DNA of 64,000 nt from Henckelia pumila (lineage: Eukaryota; Streptophyta; Magnoliopsida; Lamiales; Gesneriaceae), in the NCBI RefSeq assembly GCF_033568475.1, contig NC_133122.1:113724289-113788288 (forward strand). Direction: 5' to 3'. Positions 12,501 to 23,864 of this stretch are shown one piece after another (the stretch's first letter is position 1; each line of letters begins with the position of its first letter). Made by a program: the position numbers and the translations under genes. The notes below the pieces were generated by a model, which made no database searches, was not told the origin of the DNA, and was given only the letters and a program-made list of their open reading frames with translations.

Positions 12501-12730
12501 ACACGGGTGCCGTTGCTCAGGCAAAGGAACCAAGGTCTCATCAAAGATCCAAACACGTACTGAGGAAATACCACATCATCCGGGAGATTGTGGAAAGAGG
12601 AGACATCACTGTCGAAAGAGTGGCCTCTGCAGACAATATCGCTGATCCACTTACTAAGCCCTTGCCAGGACAATTATTTGACAAACATCGCGAAGCAATG
12701 GGTCTACGTAGTATGACTAGTTGGCTTTAG
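9551..12730 (+). CDS. A2 copia polyprotein: zinc knuckle, protease, integrase, RT, RNase H
   Basis: This is one uninterrupted frame of 1059 codons. Residues 13-26 form a nucleocapsid knuckle (CHHCEKPGHWKRNC). The protease active site should be D-T-G but reads D56-T57-R58. The integrase has the H-H-C-C finger (LWHARLGH...CESC) and catalytic D257 (HTDVCGP), D320 (SDRGG) and E356 (SERRNR), with D-x35-E spacing. A 24-bp repeat replaces sequence just after E356. The reverse transcriptase has YVDD at about 732-735. The RNase H has YTDSS (D904), TEAEY, CDNTG and ADPLTK, and ends TSWL. The upstream gag is deleted and out of frame, and the Met used is internal. The element is readable but probably not functional by itself. 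Confidence 0.9.
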   Translation: MLHAKLDKSKQVCHHCEKPGHWKRNCKEYLEQLRTAKGMFYIEINVFLNTTSWVLDTRCRSHICNELQMMTRSNRLRMGETQLRLGNCSRVEDKAIGDIYLILQNNFKLFFRDVLYVPDLVKNIISISMLDRDGFSCNFVNGICNIYKNECLIGNGQLENDLYNLKLKDVPINYVDKPVKTNKRKIDSQNPTNLWHARLGHISSRKMNKLVGEGMFDMSDINSLPTCESCLKGKMTKSPFKGNPERSQNLLDLIHTDVCGPFRIGTQYGHTYFITFTDDYSRYGYLYLMKYKSEAFEKFKEFKAEVENKLGKSIKALRSDRGGEYLSTEFLDYLKENGILSQWTPPMTPQLNGVSERRNRNGGIVVELPPSFWGYALETAVLLLNNIHTKAVDKTPYELWNGKAPKYSYLRIWGCPAYVKQTVGDKLDSRSTLCYFVGYPKNSIGYYFYHPAETKVFVSRNATFLEKEFLLHKKGEMMELEEIREEREIQNNDPTPQEPLMDTPILRRSERTSRPPIRYGLLLEGDQDEPDVGCDPRNFKEAISDADSNLWLEAMQSEIDSMHTNQVWSLVDPPDGIVPIGCKWIYKRKLGPDGKVLTYKARLVAKGYTQRQGVDYDETFSPVAMFKSIRILIAIAAWYDYEIWQMDVKTTFLNGNIKEEIYMTQPEGYTSMGSEHKVCKLQRSIYGLKQASRSWNQKFDETIKDFGFIKNPEEPCVYKKVVKDAVTFLVLYVDDILLIGNDVGMLQSTKIWLSGRFSMKDLGEASYILGIQIYRDRSKRMIGLTQSTYIDTILKRFSMDGSKRGHLPMCHGVSLSMSMCPKTDEEIEKMTHVPYASAIGSIMYGMISTRPDVAFALSVTSRYQANPGQMHWKAVKDILKYLRRTKNMFMVYGGRELKLEGYTDSSFQSDVDDSKSTSGFVFMLNGGAVSWKSSKQDTTADSTTEAEYIAASAAAKEAVWMRNFVQELGVIPEVVGPVPVNCDNTGAVAQAKEPRSHQRSKHVLRKYHIIREIVERGDITVERVASADNIADPLTKPLPGQLFDKHREAMGLRSMTSWL
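10629..10705 (+). repeat. 24-bp direct duplication inside A2 integrase
   Basis: The sequence beginning GAAACGGCGGTATTGTTG occurs at 10629-10652 and again at 10682-10705. In A1 only the second copy exists (near 17606). The position of the first holds the ordinary coding sequence for TLLDMVRSMKSFTE. In A2 that segment has been replaced by a copy of downstream sequence without breaking the frame, which gives NGGIVV after SERRNR. Confidence 0.88.
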
Positions 12731-12744
12731 GGCAAGTGGGAGAT

Positions 12745-14586
12745 TGAAAGAGTGGGTGCCCGGTGAGCCAACTTGTGGCTAAGGGTTTTGATGACTCTTT
12801 GTATAAACAATCTTTTGTTTAATATAATTTACACTTTTATTAATGGCAATGACTTTATCTTTCTTCATATTGTTATATTGTGATATACTATTGTTGTTTT
12901 GATAAAGACCTTGAATATACTATAGTGTATGTAAGATGTGGTAGTACATGGGGATGACTATCATGAAACACTTCTTATAGTCACTGTATATTCTAAACAG
13001 TTCCTAGTCGATTGAGCCGTCCGATAATAAGGATAAGGATCGCTCGAGTTTGAGACTAGCATTTGCGATGCAGAGTACCACGTTTCATTGGTAGGAAACA
13101 TAGAGATGTTCGAAGAATGCAAATGGATATTCATATGATGAATGATCGAACTACCCTATCCGGACTTTCCAAGTGGTTATCACTTATCGAGTGGATAAAG
13201 TCCGCGGTTTTGGTTGTACACCATTAGTCCTTACTACTTGAAACGTCATTGAGACTCTATATGCTAGTACTGTGCTTTGACTCATTTACCGACTCTATTG
13301 GGGTCATCAGGTGTCGGGATTGGGTACAGTTACAACACATATAGGAGTCGATGCTTTGTTGTCAAGGATTCACCACATACTTGCGAGTGTGGATATCCTA
13401 TGCAATCTGAGGAGATATTAGTGTGACGAATCTCTGGCCAGAGTACATGATGTGTTTTAAGAAATGGTTTCTTAGTAGCACATGCGATATCACTATTTGA
13501 TCTTCAAGATGCGTTGCATAGTTATCGAATCTCGAACGACTCTCGATTTACCAATGGTTGTTGATTCGATCGTGATATATGGATGAAGGGACCGTACTGT
13601 ACGCTAACCAAAATCTATTGGTTCTTGTAGGCACTATCAGTGATACCTAGGGAATCATGGGGCGATGTTGCTAGGCACTCTTACCATGATTCGATGGGCA
13701 AGTCGGAAATTGTTGTTCCGAGTCACAAGGAGTTGTGAGCCCACGGCTAGCTGTATCCCTGAACCATTGAGGGTCACACAGAGTAATGGATTTTTAATCC
13801 CCATTGAGATAGTTAAATTTAAAGAGTTAAATTTAATGAACAAAGAAGTGGGACTTCTTATTTAAGAGTAGAGGAGTAAGATTTCCTAAAATGACATAGG
13901 GATGGGCATTTTTGGAAATCACGGAATTCGGATTCAGAAAAATTTATCTTGACTTTAAAAGGTGCAGAAATGGTTTCTGTGAACATTGGTAAAATCGGTT
14001 TATCAATCAGAGTCACGATGAATTTTATATTAATTTCTGAACATGCGGGCTTTGCTTGTCAAGCTTGAACTTATGACTAATGGGCCCTAAGATGTTAGCG
14101 GCCTACATTATAAATAAGTTATTGCAGTACAGAAATTATACAACACAGGTTCATAATTTTCAAAAAACCCTAGTTTTCTCTCAAATAGTGGCCGCCCCCT
14201 TCCCCTCTGCTCGGGAAAAATCCAGTCTGTGAATTTTGAATTACAGTCTGGTTTAACGGATCAAATTCATTAATTCTCTTCGTAGAAACTTCTGATAGAT
14301 TTTCTAGTGCAATCTATCAGAGGGATTAAATCTCTGTTCGTGGACCTGATTGAAGAACAGTTCGTCCATCAGTTCCAGGGATATACAACAAGAGCAGAGT
14401 AATCTGTTGGTGTCCATAATCTCGATTCGAGATTGAAGGTAAAAATTTATAATTGTTATTTAATTTTTACACACACAATTTAATCGTAAAGTTTTGATAC
14501 CCATTATGGAATCGTTCCATATAAAATTTTTAAACTTCCGCTGCACCGGGTATCAATTCTGATTGATCTGATCGCCGTTCTCCAAC
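12745..14586 (+). mobile_element. 3' LTR of inner element A2
   Basis: The LTR starts TGAAAG after a polypurine tract (GGCAAGTGGGAGAT) and ends TCCAAC, one base short of the family end. It pairs with 5702-7543. It joins directly to A1 leader palindrome sequence at 14587. Confidence 0.92.
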
Positions 14587-16264
14587 CTGCGCAGGGCGGC
14601 ACACGGCGCTGCCCAGGGCAGCGATCGTCGCTGCCCTAGGGGCAGCCGGGCTGCCCGGCCCGAGCCCCTTTGGGGCGCGGGCAGCCCGGGAGTGTCCCGT
14701 ACGTCCCGCGAAAAATTATTTTTAATTTTTAAATTAAAATTTTAATATGTTAAAATTCTATTTTTGGTCCGATCGAAAATTGTTTTTGATTGGTCCACGA
14801 GGCATCGGATCGAATTGTTCGAGTCCGAAAATTTTAAAATTGATTTTTGGATAAATTTGAATTTTTGGAAAATTTAAATATTTTATCCGTTAAATCAGAT
14901 TTTATGAAATTAATTATTTTTGGTACAATTGATGATAAGATATGATCTTATGGATATATTAAGTAAAATATGATTTTATGTATAAAATTGGATTTTATAG
15001 ATAAAATATGATTTTATTTGATAAAAAGATAAAATATGATTTTGTATGTAAAATAAGATTTTATATATGGAATATGATTTTATCCTTTTAAATATAAATT
15101 TCCATTGCATGTTATCCAATAAATTAATTTTGAATTAAATGTTATTGGATAAGGATGATCGATTGCCATGACCAATTTTGTAGGTGTATGTTAGGAATTT
15201 ACATTTGTTTTTATTGTTGTTGGATTTATTAATGGGTCTGGTTTATGGCCCAATATGAATTGTCATATGTAATAAAAGTGGGCTTGGTTTATGGCCCGTT
15301 CCCACCCCTTAAAAATGTATCCCCTACTTGTCATTGTTATTTATTGTAAATACATTAGATTTAGTGGGAGATGAAGATTTGAAGACGGTGGTGGGCCCAG
15401 CAGACAATAAAGACAGAAGAAATGTAAATTGGAAGCACAATGTAATAGGATTGCATTGCGTACCTGCATATTACCTAGGATTGGACTAAGACTCGTGATT
15501 GGCAACCACGGGTCGATTAGAAATGGAATCGATCATCCTATATAATATATGATATTATTGTTGTATGCGTGTTTTAGACTAAATTGTGTGAATCCGGCAA
15601 GCATACAAATTTTAAAATGATGAGACAAATTTTCAAAATTAAAATCTCTCATTTTAAATATGATTTAAAATTGATATCAAGATAAATAAAGGAAATTTAA
15701 AATTGTTTAAATGTTCCTACCTTCCATCAACGATCAATGTATGAGATTCTACCCGCGGATACGGTCCGGCTCATATTATTGGGAGGGCCCGTTCGTCGGA
15801 AAGCTGTACATTGGATCGACACATGTTGTAAGTTGGGTGGAACTTCCATGGGATCGGCTCATATTATTGGGGGATCCACATGGCGACCGTCCATCACAAC
15901 TTAATATTGATGGGTCATCTTTACATGTCACAATAAACGGCGTCATATTATTGGGCCCTTATTGGACATGAGGTAAAAACGTGGAGGTTTCTTTGGAAGC
16001 AATTGGGCTCTACCTTTTGAAAATTATGGTTGGCTGATATTATTCGGGACCATAGTTTGTCAATTGGACTCCATGTTCTCACTAATAAAAACAGTTTTCC
16101 GTTTTCACTAGAGGGTAGTGAAATCGTTAAAATAGTGGGAGTGAGATTCATAAAATAAATTTCGCCTATTTTATGTCTTAGTAAATTAATTAAACAATCA
16201 TCGATAATTGTCTGTTTCATCTCAGTATATCATTATGATGAATCTTCGTAATCCACATGTCTCA
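14587..16264 (+). other. A1 leader (right part), noncoding
   Basis: It begins inside the GC palindrome cluster (CGGCGCTGCCC, CAGCGATCGTCGCTGCCC) and then follows the A2 leader base for base with scattered substitutions. It lacks the primer-binding site, which lies at 5619 on the other side of A2. The short units containing CATATTATTGGG recur near 15771-15955. I see no coding content. Confidence 0.75.
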
Positions 16265-16460
16265 ATTCTCCAACAAAACAAACTTACTGGCGCAAACAAT
16301 ACAGAATGATTCCATAAGTTAAGATTGTCCTAAGTTCAGAAAAGATTTTCTAAGTGTTAGAAAAGGCTTCTCCGAAAACAGCCCTGGCTGATGTAACTGC
16401 TGAAAGGTTGGCCGAACTAGAGAAATGGTTGGACCATGATCTCAAGGCCAAATGTTACAT
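16265..16460 (+). pseudogene. Family A gag remnant with the same deletion (A1 copy)
   Basis: A frame near 16265 reads SILQQNKLTGANN and then stops. The sequence resumes with LEKASPKTALADVTAERLAE at 16354 just before the zinc knuckle. The bases between the two parts are the same as in A2 apart from a few substitutions, so the gag deletion predates both insertions. Confidence 0.65.
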
Positions 16461-19400
16461 GCAAAATTGGACAAGTCTAAACAAGTTTGCCATCACTGCA
16501 AGAAACCCGGTCATTGGAAACGTAACTGCAAGGAATACCTCGAGCAGTTGCGAACTGCGAAGGGTATGTTCTATATTGAAATAAATGTTTCACTTAACAT
16601 TACTTCTTGGGTATTGGATACCGGATGTGGATCTCATATTTGCAATGAGTTGCAAATGATGACAAGAAGTAATAGGCTAAGGATGGGTGAGACCCAGCTG
16701 AGGCTCGGAAATGGTTCCAGAGTTGAAGCTAAAGCTGTGGGAGAAGTTTATTTAATTCTGCAGAACGATTTTAAGTTACTTTTGAGAGATGTTTTATTTG
16801 TTCCAGATTTGATTAAAAACATTATTTTTGTTTCTATGCTTGATAGAGATGGTTATTCTTGCAATTTTGTGAATGGGATTTGCAATATTTACAAGAATGA
16901 ATGTTTGATTGGAAATGGACAACTTGAAAACGATCTATATAGCTTAAAATTAAAAGACGTTCCAATAAATTATGTTGATAAACCGGTAACAACAAACAAA
17001 AGGAAAATCGATAGTCAAAAGCCAGCAAACCTTTGGCATGCTAGGCTAGGTCATATTTCCTCAAGGAGGATGAACAAGCTAGTGGGAGATGGCATGTTTG
17101 ATATGTCTGATATTAACTCTCTACCTACTTGTGAATCCTGTCTGAAGGGAAAAATGACTAAATCTCCTTTTAAGGGGAAACCTAAGCGTAGTCAAAATCT
17201 GTTGGATTTTATCCATACAGATGTTTGTGGTCCATTTAGAATTGGTACTCAATTCGGCCACACCTACTTCATAACCTTTACTGATGATTATTCTAGGTAT
17301 GGGTATTTATATTTAATGAAATATAAGTCTGAAGCATTTGAAAAATTCAAAGAATTCAAGGCTGAAGTAGAAAACAAGCTAGGTAAAAGTATTAAAGCAC
17401 TTCGATCGGATCGAAGTGGAGAATACTTAAGTACCGAGTTTTTAGACTATCTGAAGGAGAATGGGATTCTCTCTCAGTGGACTCCTCCTATGACACCACA
17501 GCTGAATGGTGTATCGGAGCGTCGTAATCGAACTTTGTTGGACATGGTTCGATCCATGAAGAGCTTCACTGAGCTTCCACCTTCGTTTTGGTGCTATGCG
17601 CTTGAAACGGCGGTATTGTTGTTGAACAACGTCCACACTAAAGTAGTGGACAAAACACCATACGAGTTATGGAATGGCAAAGCTCCTAAGTATTCGTACT
17701 TGAGGATTTGGGGATGTCCTGCTTACGTGAAGCAGACAGTGGGAGATAAGTTGGATAGTCGATCCACCTTATGTTATTTTGTAGGGTATCCGAAGAATTC
17801 AATCGGATATTATTTCTATCATCCTGTTGAAACAAAGGTGTTTGTTTCAAGGAATGCCACCTTCTTGGAGAAGGAGTTCTTATTGGATAAGAAAGGCGAG
17901 ATGATGGAACTCGAAGAAATTCGAGAAGAACCCGAAATACAAAATAATGATCCTACACCTCAGGAACCATTGATGGACACGCCTATACTTAGAAGATCCG
18001 AGAGGACTTCTAGACCTCCTATTCGATATGGTCTTCTTCTTGAAGGGGATCAAGATGAACCCGATGTTGGATGTGATCCAAGAAACTTCAAGGAAGCAAT
18101 TTCTGATGCGGATTCAAATTTATGGCTTGAAGCTATGCAGTCGGAAATAGATTCGATGCATACAAACCAAGTTTGGTCTTTAGTAGATCCTCCCGATGGA
18201 ATTGTTCCAATAGGGTGTAAATGGATCTACAAGAGAAAGCTTGGGCCTGATGGTAAGGTATTGACCTACAAGGTGCGATTGGTGGCGAAAGGTTATACTC
18301 AAAGACAAGGAGTTGACTATGATGAAACCTTTTCACCAGTTGTAATGTTCAAGTCCATAAGAATCCTTATTGCCATAGCTGCTTGGTATGACTATGAGAT
18401 ATGGCAAATGGATGTGAAGACTGCATTTCTTAATGGAAACATTAAGGAAAAGATCTATATGACGCAGCCTGAGGGATACACATCCATGGGAAGCGAGCAT
18501 AAGGTATGCAAGCTTCAGAGATCAATCTATGGTCTAAAACAAGCATCAAGAAGTTGGAACCAGAAATTTGATGAAACAATAAAGGATTTTGGTTTCATCA
18601 AGAACCCGGAGGAACCATGCGTGTACAAGAAAGTAGTTAAGGATGCTGTGACATTCTTAGTACTTTATGTTGATGACATCCTACTCATTGGGAATGACGT
18701 AGGGATGTTGCAGTCAACAAAGATATGGTTATCAGGTAGATTCTCGATGAAGGATTTGGGTGAGGCATCCTATATTCTAGGGATACAGATCTATAGAGAT
18801 AGATCTAAGAGAATGATAGGACTCACTCAATCAACCTACATCGACACCATATTGAAACGGTTTTCAATGGATGGGTCCAAGAGAGGACATCTACCCATGT
18901 GTCATGGAGTTTCTCTATTCCAAGTCTATGTGTCCCAAGACTGATGAAGAGATAGAGAAAATGACACATGTACCATATGCGTCAGCCATAGGTAGTATCA
19001 TGTATGGGATGATATCTACCAGACCGGATGTAGCATTTGCTCTGAGTGTCACGAGCAGATATCAAGCTAATCCCGGTCAAATGCATTGGAAAGCCGTGAA
19101 GGACATTCTTAAGTACTTACGAAGGACTAAGAATATGTTCATGGTATATGGAGGAAGAGAACTAAAATTGAAAGGCTATACCGACTCTAGCTTCCAAAGT
19201 GACGTGGATGACTCGAAGTCAACCTCTGGATTTGTGTTCATGCTCAATGGCGGTGCTGTCTCTTGGAAGAGTTCCAAGCAGGACACCACAGCGGATTCCA
19301 CCACTGAGGCAGAATACATTGCAACATCAGCTGCTGCTAAAGAGGCCGTTTGGATGAGGAATTTCGTCCAAGAGTTGGGCGTTATTCCTGAAGTTGTTGG

Positions 19401-19653
19401 TCCAGTCCCGGTGTACTGTGACAACACGGGTGCCGTTGCTCAGGCAAAGGAACCAAGGTCTCATCAAAGATCTAAACACGTACTGAGGAAATACCACATC
19501 ATCCGGGAGATTGTGGAAAGAGGAGACATCACTGTCGAAAGAGTGGCCTCTTCAGACAATATCACTGATCCACTTACTAAGCCCTTGCCAGGACCATTAT
19601 TTGACAAACATCGCGAAGCAATGGGTCTACGTAGTATGACTAGTTGGCTTTAG
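16452..19653 (+). pseudogene. A1 copia polyprotein with one frameshift
   Basis: Zinc knuckle (CHHCKKPGHWKRNC), intact protease D-T-G (LDTGCGSH), integrase D, D, E with an undisturbed TLLDMVRSMKSF after SERRNR, RT YVDD and RNase H motifs are all present. The frame is broken once: an extra T at 18918-18919, compared with A2, shifts reading, and the rest continues in a second frame to TSWL and stop 19651-19653. Another visible lesion is SDRGG to SDRSG next to the second integrase aspartate. Apart from these it is better preserved at the active sites than A2. Confidence 0.88.
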
Positions 19654-19667
19654 GGCAAGTGGGAGAT

Positions 19668-21489
19668 TGAAAGAGTGGGTGCCCGGTGAGCCAACTTGTG
19701 GCTAAGGGCTTTAATGACTCTTTGTATAAATAATCTTTTGTTTAATATAATTTACAATTTTATTAATGGCAATGACTTTATCTTTCTTCATATTGTTATA
19801 TTGTGATATACTATTGTTGTTTTGATAAAAACCTTGAATATACTATAGTGTATGTAAGATGTGGTAGTACATGGGGATGTCTATCATGAAACACATCTTA
19901 TAGTCACTGTATATTCTAAATTGTTCCTAGTCGATTGAGCCGTCCGATAATAAGGATAAGGATCGCTCGAGATTGAGACTAGCATTTGCGATGCAAAGTA
20001 CCACGTTTCATTGGTAAGGAACATAGAGATGTTCGAAGCATGCAAATGGATATTCATACGATGAATGATCGAACTACCCTATTCGGACTTTCCAAGTGGT
20101 TATCACTTATCGAGTGGATAAAGTCCGCGGTTTTGGTTGTACACCATTAGTCCTTACTACTTGAAACATCATTGAGACTCTATATGCTAGTACTATGCTT
20201 TGACTCATTTACCGACTCTATTGGGGTCATCAGGTGTCGGGATTGGGTACAGTTACAACACATATAGGAGTCGATGCTTTGTTGTCAAGGATTCACCACA
20301 TACTTGCGAGTGTGGATATCCTATGCGATCTGAGGAGATATTAGTGTGACGAATCTCTGGCCAGAGTACATGATGTGTTTTAAGAAATGGTTTCTTAGTA
20401 GCACATGTGATGTCACTATTTGATCTTCAAGATGTATTGCATAGTTATCGAATCTCGAACGACTCTCGATTTACCAATGGTTGTTGATTCGATCGGGATA
20501 TATGGATGAAGGGACCGTACTGTACGCTAACCAAAATCTATTGGTTCTTGCAGGCACTATCAGTGATACCTAGGGAATCATGGGGAGATGTTGCTAGGCG
20601 CTCTTACCATGATTCGATGGGCAAGTCGGAAATTGTTGTTCCGAGTCACAAGGAGTTGTGAGCCCACGGCTAGCTGTATCCCTGAACCATTGAGGGTCAC
20701 ACAGAGTAATGGATTTTTAATCCCCGTTGAGATAGTTAAATTTAAAGAGTTAAATTTAATGAACAAAGAAGTTGGACTTCTTAATTATGAGTAGAGGAGT
20801 AAGATTTCCTAAAATGACATAGGGATGGGCATTTTTGGAAATCACTGAATTCGGATTCAAAAAAATTTATCTTGACTTTAAAAGGTGCAGAAATGGTTTC
20901 TGTACACATTGGTGAAATCGGTTTATCAATCGGAGTCATGATGAATTTTATATTAATTTTTGAACATGCGGGCTTTGCTTGTCGGGCTTGAACTTATGAC
21001 TAATGGGCCCTAAGCTGTTAGCGGCCTACATTATAAATAAGTTATTGCAGTACAAAAATTACAGAAAACAGGTCACAAATTTTCGAAAAACCTAGTATTT
21101 TTCTCTGACAGTGGCCGCCCCCCTCCCCTCTGCTCGAAAATCCAGTCTGTGAATTTTGAATTACAGTCTGGTTTAACGGATCAAATTCGTTAATTCTCTT
21201 CGTAGAAACTTCTGATAGATTTTCTAGTGCAATCTATCAGAGGGATTAATTATCCGTTCGTGGACCTGATTGAAGAACAGTTCGTCCATCAGTTCCAGGG
21301 ATATACAACAAGAGCAGAGCAATCTGTTGGTGTCCATAATCTCGATTCGAGATTGGAGGTAAAAATTTACACACACAATTTAATCGTAAAGTTTTGATAC
21401 CCATTATGGAATCGTTCCATATAAAATTTTTAAACTTCCGCTGCACCGGGTATCAATTCTGATTGATCTGATCGCCGAGTTCTCCAACA
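19668..21489 (+). mobile_element. 3' LTR of outer element A1
   Basis: The LTR is TGAAAG...CCAACA, 1822 bp. It is shorter than its partner at 3776-5617 because about 20 bp are missing near 21365, next to GGTAAAAATTTA. It is followed by the right copy of the target duplication, TTCTC, at 21490-21494. Confidence 0.93.
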
Positions 21490-23850
21490 TTCTCTAGGTA
21501 TGGATATGTGTATTTGATGAAATACAAATCTGAAGCATTTTGAAAGGTTCAAAGAATTCAGAAATGAAGTGGAGAAACAATTGGGACGAAGCATCAAGGC
21601 ACTTTCATCGGATCAAGGTGGTGAGTACTTGAGTGCTGAATTCCAAGAGTATCTTAGGGAGAATGGGATTCTCTCACAGTGGACTCCTCCTGGTACACCT
21701 CAGTTGAATGGTGTTTCGGAATGTTCTAACCAGACTTTGATGGACATGGTTCGGTCTATGATGGGGTTCACGGAGTTGCCGCCATCCTTTTTGGGATATG
21801 CGCTTGAAACAGCGGCACTGTTGTTGAACAATGTCCATTCAAAGGCAGTTGATAAGACACCAGATGAGATATGGATGGGAAAGCCTCCAAAGTATTCTTA
21901 TCTTAGAATATGGGGGTGCCCTGCTTATGTGAAGCAGACAGTGGGAGATAAATTGGATGCTCGATCCATTTTATGCTACTTCGTGGGATATCCAAGGAAT
22001 TAGGTTGGATATTATTTCTATCATCCCAAAGAAACAAAGGTGTTTGTTTCTAGGAATGCAACCTTCTTGGAGAAGGAATTTCTATTGGATAGAAAATGGG
22101 AGATGATAGAACTCGAAGAAGTTCGAGAAACACCCACAATTGTGGAACCCATACCCGAACAGCCAAGAGAGGAGATACAAGCTCTTAGAAGATCCGAGAG
22201 GATCTCGAGGCCACCTATGAGGTATGGTCTGCTTCTTGAAGAGGGCCAATATGAGCCTAACCATGGATGTGATCCAAGGACCTTCAAGGAAGCATTGTCT
22301 GATGCTGATTCATCCAAGTGGCTTGAAGCTATGGAATCTGAGATGAATTCCATGTATTCGAACCAAGTGTGGAATCTTGTGGATCCACCTGAAGTAATTG
22401 TTCCTATAGGGTGTAAATGGATTTACAAGAGGAAACTTGGGACGGATGGGAAGGTGGTGACCTTCAAGGCTCGATTGGTAGCAAAAGGTTATACTCAAAG
22501 GCAAGGAGTTGACTTTGAAGAAACTTTTTCTACAGTCGCAATGTTCAAGTCTATAAAGATAATGCTTGCCATTTTCGCATGGTATGACTATGAAATATGG
22601 CAGATGGATGTGAAGACAGCTTTTCTTAATGGGGATATTAAGGAAGAAATTTACATATCTCAACTTGAAGGGTTCACATCTATCGGAAGTGAGCATAAAG
22701 TATACAAACTTCAGAGATATATTTATAGTCTTAAACAGGCATCTAGTAGCTGGAACCTCAGATTTAATGGTACAATCAAAGAGTTTGGGTTTTCTAATAA
22801 TCCTGAGGAACCTTGTGTGTATAAGAAGGTCAGTGAGAGTGCTGTGACATTCCTGGTACTTTATGTTGATGACATTCTACTCATTGGGAATGATGTAGGA
22901 ATGTTGCAATCAACTAAAGTATGGTTATCGAGTAAGTTCTCGATGAAGGACTTGGGTGAAGCATCTTTTGTATTAGGAATACAAATCTATCGGGATAGAT
23001 CGAAAATATTGTTTGGTCTCACCCAGTCCACATACATTGATACCATCGTGAAGAGGTTCTCGATGGATGAGTCTAAGAGAGGACATCTACCAATGTGTCA
23101 TGGCATGTCTCTATCCAAGTCCATGTCTCCAAAGAATGATGCAGAGATAGAGGCGATGACACGCATTCCATATGCATCTGCAATTGGTATTATCGTGTAT
23201 GCGATGATATCTACACGTCCTGACGTGGCCTTTGCACTTAGTGTTACAAGTAGATATCAATCTAACCCTGGTCTTCCACACTGGAAAGCTGTGAAAGAAA
23301 TTCTCAAGTATTTGAGAAGGACTAAGAATATGTTCTTGGTTTATGGGGGTGGAGAACTAAAATTGGAAGGCTATACCGACTCTAGCTTCCAAAGCGATGT
23401 TGATGATTCGAACACAACTTCCGGTTTTATATTCATTCTCAATGGTGCTACTATTTGATGGAAGAGTTCCAAGCAAAACAGCACTGCGGATTCAACCACT
23501 GAGGCAGAATATATTGTTGCATCAGATGCTGCAAAGGAAGCTGTTTGGATTAGGAATTTCATCCAAGAGTTGGGCGTTATTCCTAATGGAGTTGATCCAG
23601 TCCCGGTGTACTACGAAAACACTGGTGTCGTTGCTCAAGCAAAAGAACCAAGGTCTCATCAGAAATCCAAACATGTACTGAGAAAATATCACATCATCCG
23701 GGAAATTGTGGAACGAGGAGATGTCTTGTTAGACAGAGTCGCCTCCCCAAATAATATTGCTGATCCACTAACTAAGCATTTACCAGGACCATATTGTTCG
23801 AAAAGCATCGTGAATCAATGGGTTTGAAGAATATGGGTAGTTGGCTCTAG
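21490..23850 (+). pseudogene. Host copia element C: integrase to RNase H, degraded
   Basis: This continues the frame interrupted at 3775 (SRYGYVYLMKYKSEAF). Visible features are the second integrase aspartate (SSDQGG, normally SDRGG), glutamate in GVSECSN, the RT core MDVKTAFLNG and YVDD, and RNase H YTDSS and TEAEY. Lesions are an extra T near 21540, stop TAG at 22001-22003 (PRN-stop-VGYY), stop TGA near 23456 (ATI-stop-WK), the RNase H CDNTG changed to YENTG, and an extra base near 23793. It ends SWL with stop at 23848-23850 and a polypurine tract. It is a separate lineage from family A, though clearly related. Confidence 0.9.
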
Positions 23851-23864
23851 TGCAAGTGGGAGAT

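Larger units (their letters stand above)
5702..14586 (+). mobile_element. Inner copia element A2 nested in A1
   Basis: Two closely similar LTRs (5702-7543 and 12745-14586) bound a 5.2-kb internal region with a tRNA-Met primer-binding site, leader, gag remnant, a single long pol frame and a polypurine tract (12731-12743). The element sits in the leader of A1. No target duplication survives: the right LTR lacks its final A and the adjoining A1 leader has lost about 100 bp, so a deletion removed the right edge after insertion. Confidence 0.9.
3776..21489 (+). mobile_element. Outer copia insertion A1 (interrupted by A2), TSD TTCTC
   Basis: This is an LTR retrotransposon bounded by LTRs 3776-5617 and 19668-21489, flanked by the perfect 5-bp repeat TTCTC (3771-3775 and 21490-21494). 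The two outer LTRs form a pair: both have the ctttaatgactc variant near their start, the longer ending CGCCGAGTTCTCCAACA, and shared variants in the middle. The two inner LTRs share a different set (gttttgatgactc, CGCCGTTCTCC). The outer internal region is 5618-5701 plus 14587-19667. It carries a pol frame with one clear frameshift and a gag with an internal deletion. Confidence 0.9.

Noticed and set aside
3776..21489. Tandem array LTR-int-LTR-int-LTR made by unequal recombination
   Set aside because: LTR variants pair outer with outer and inner with inner, which fits nesting and not tandem exchange.
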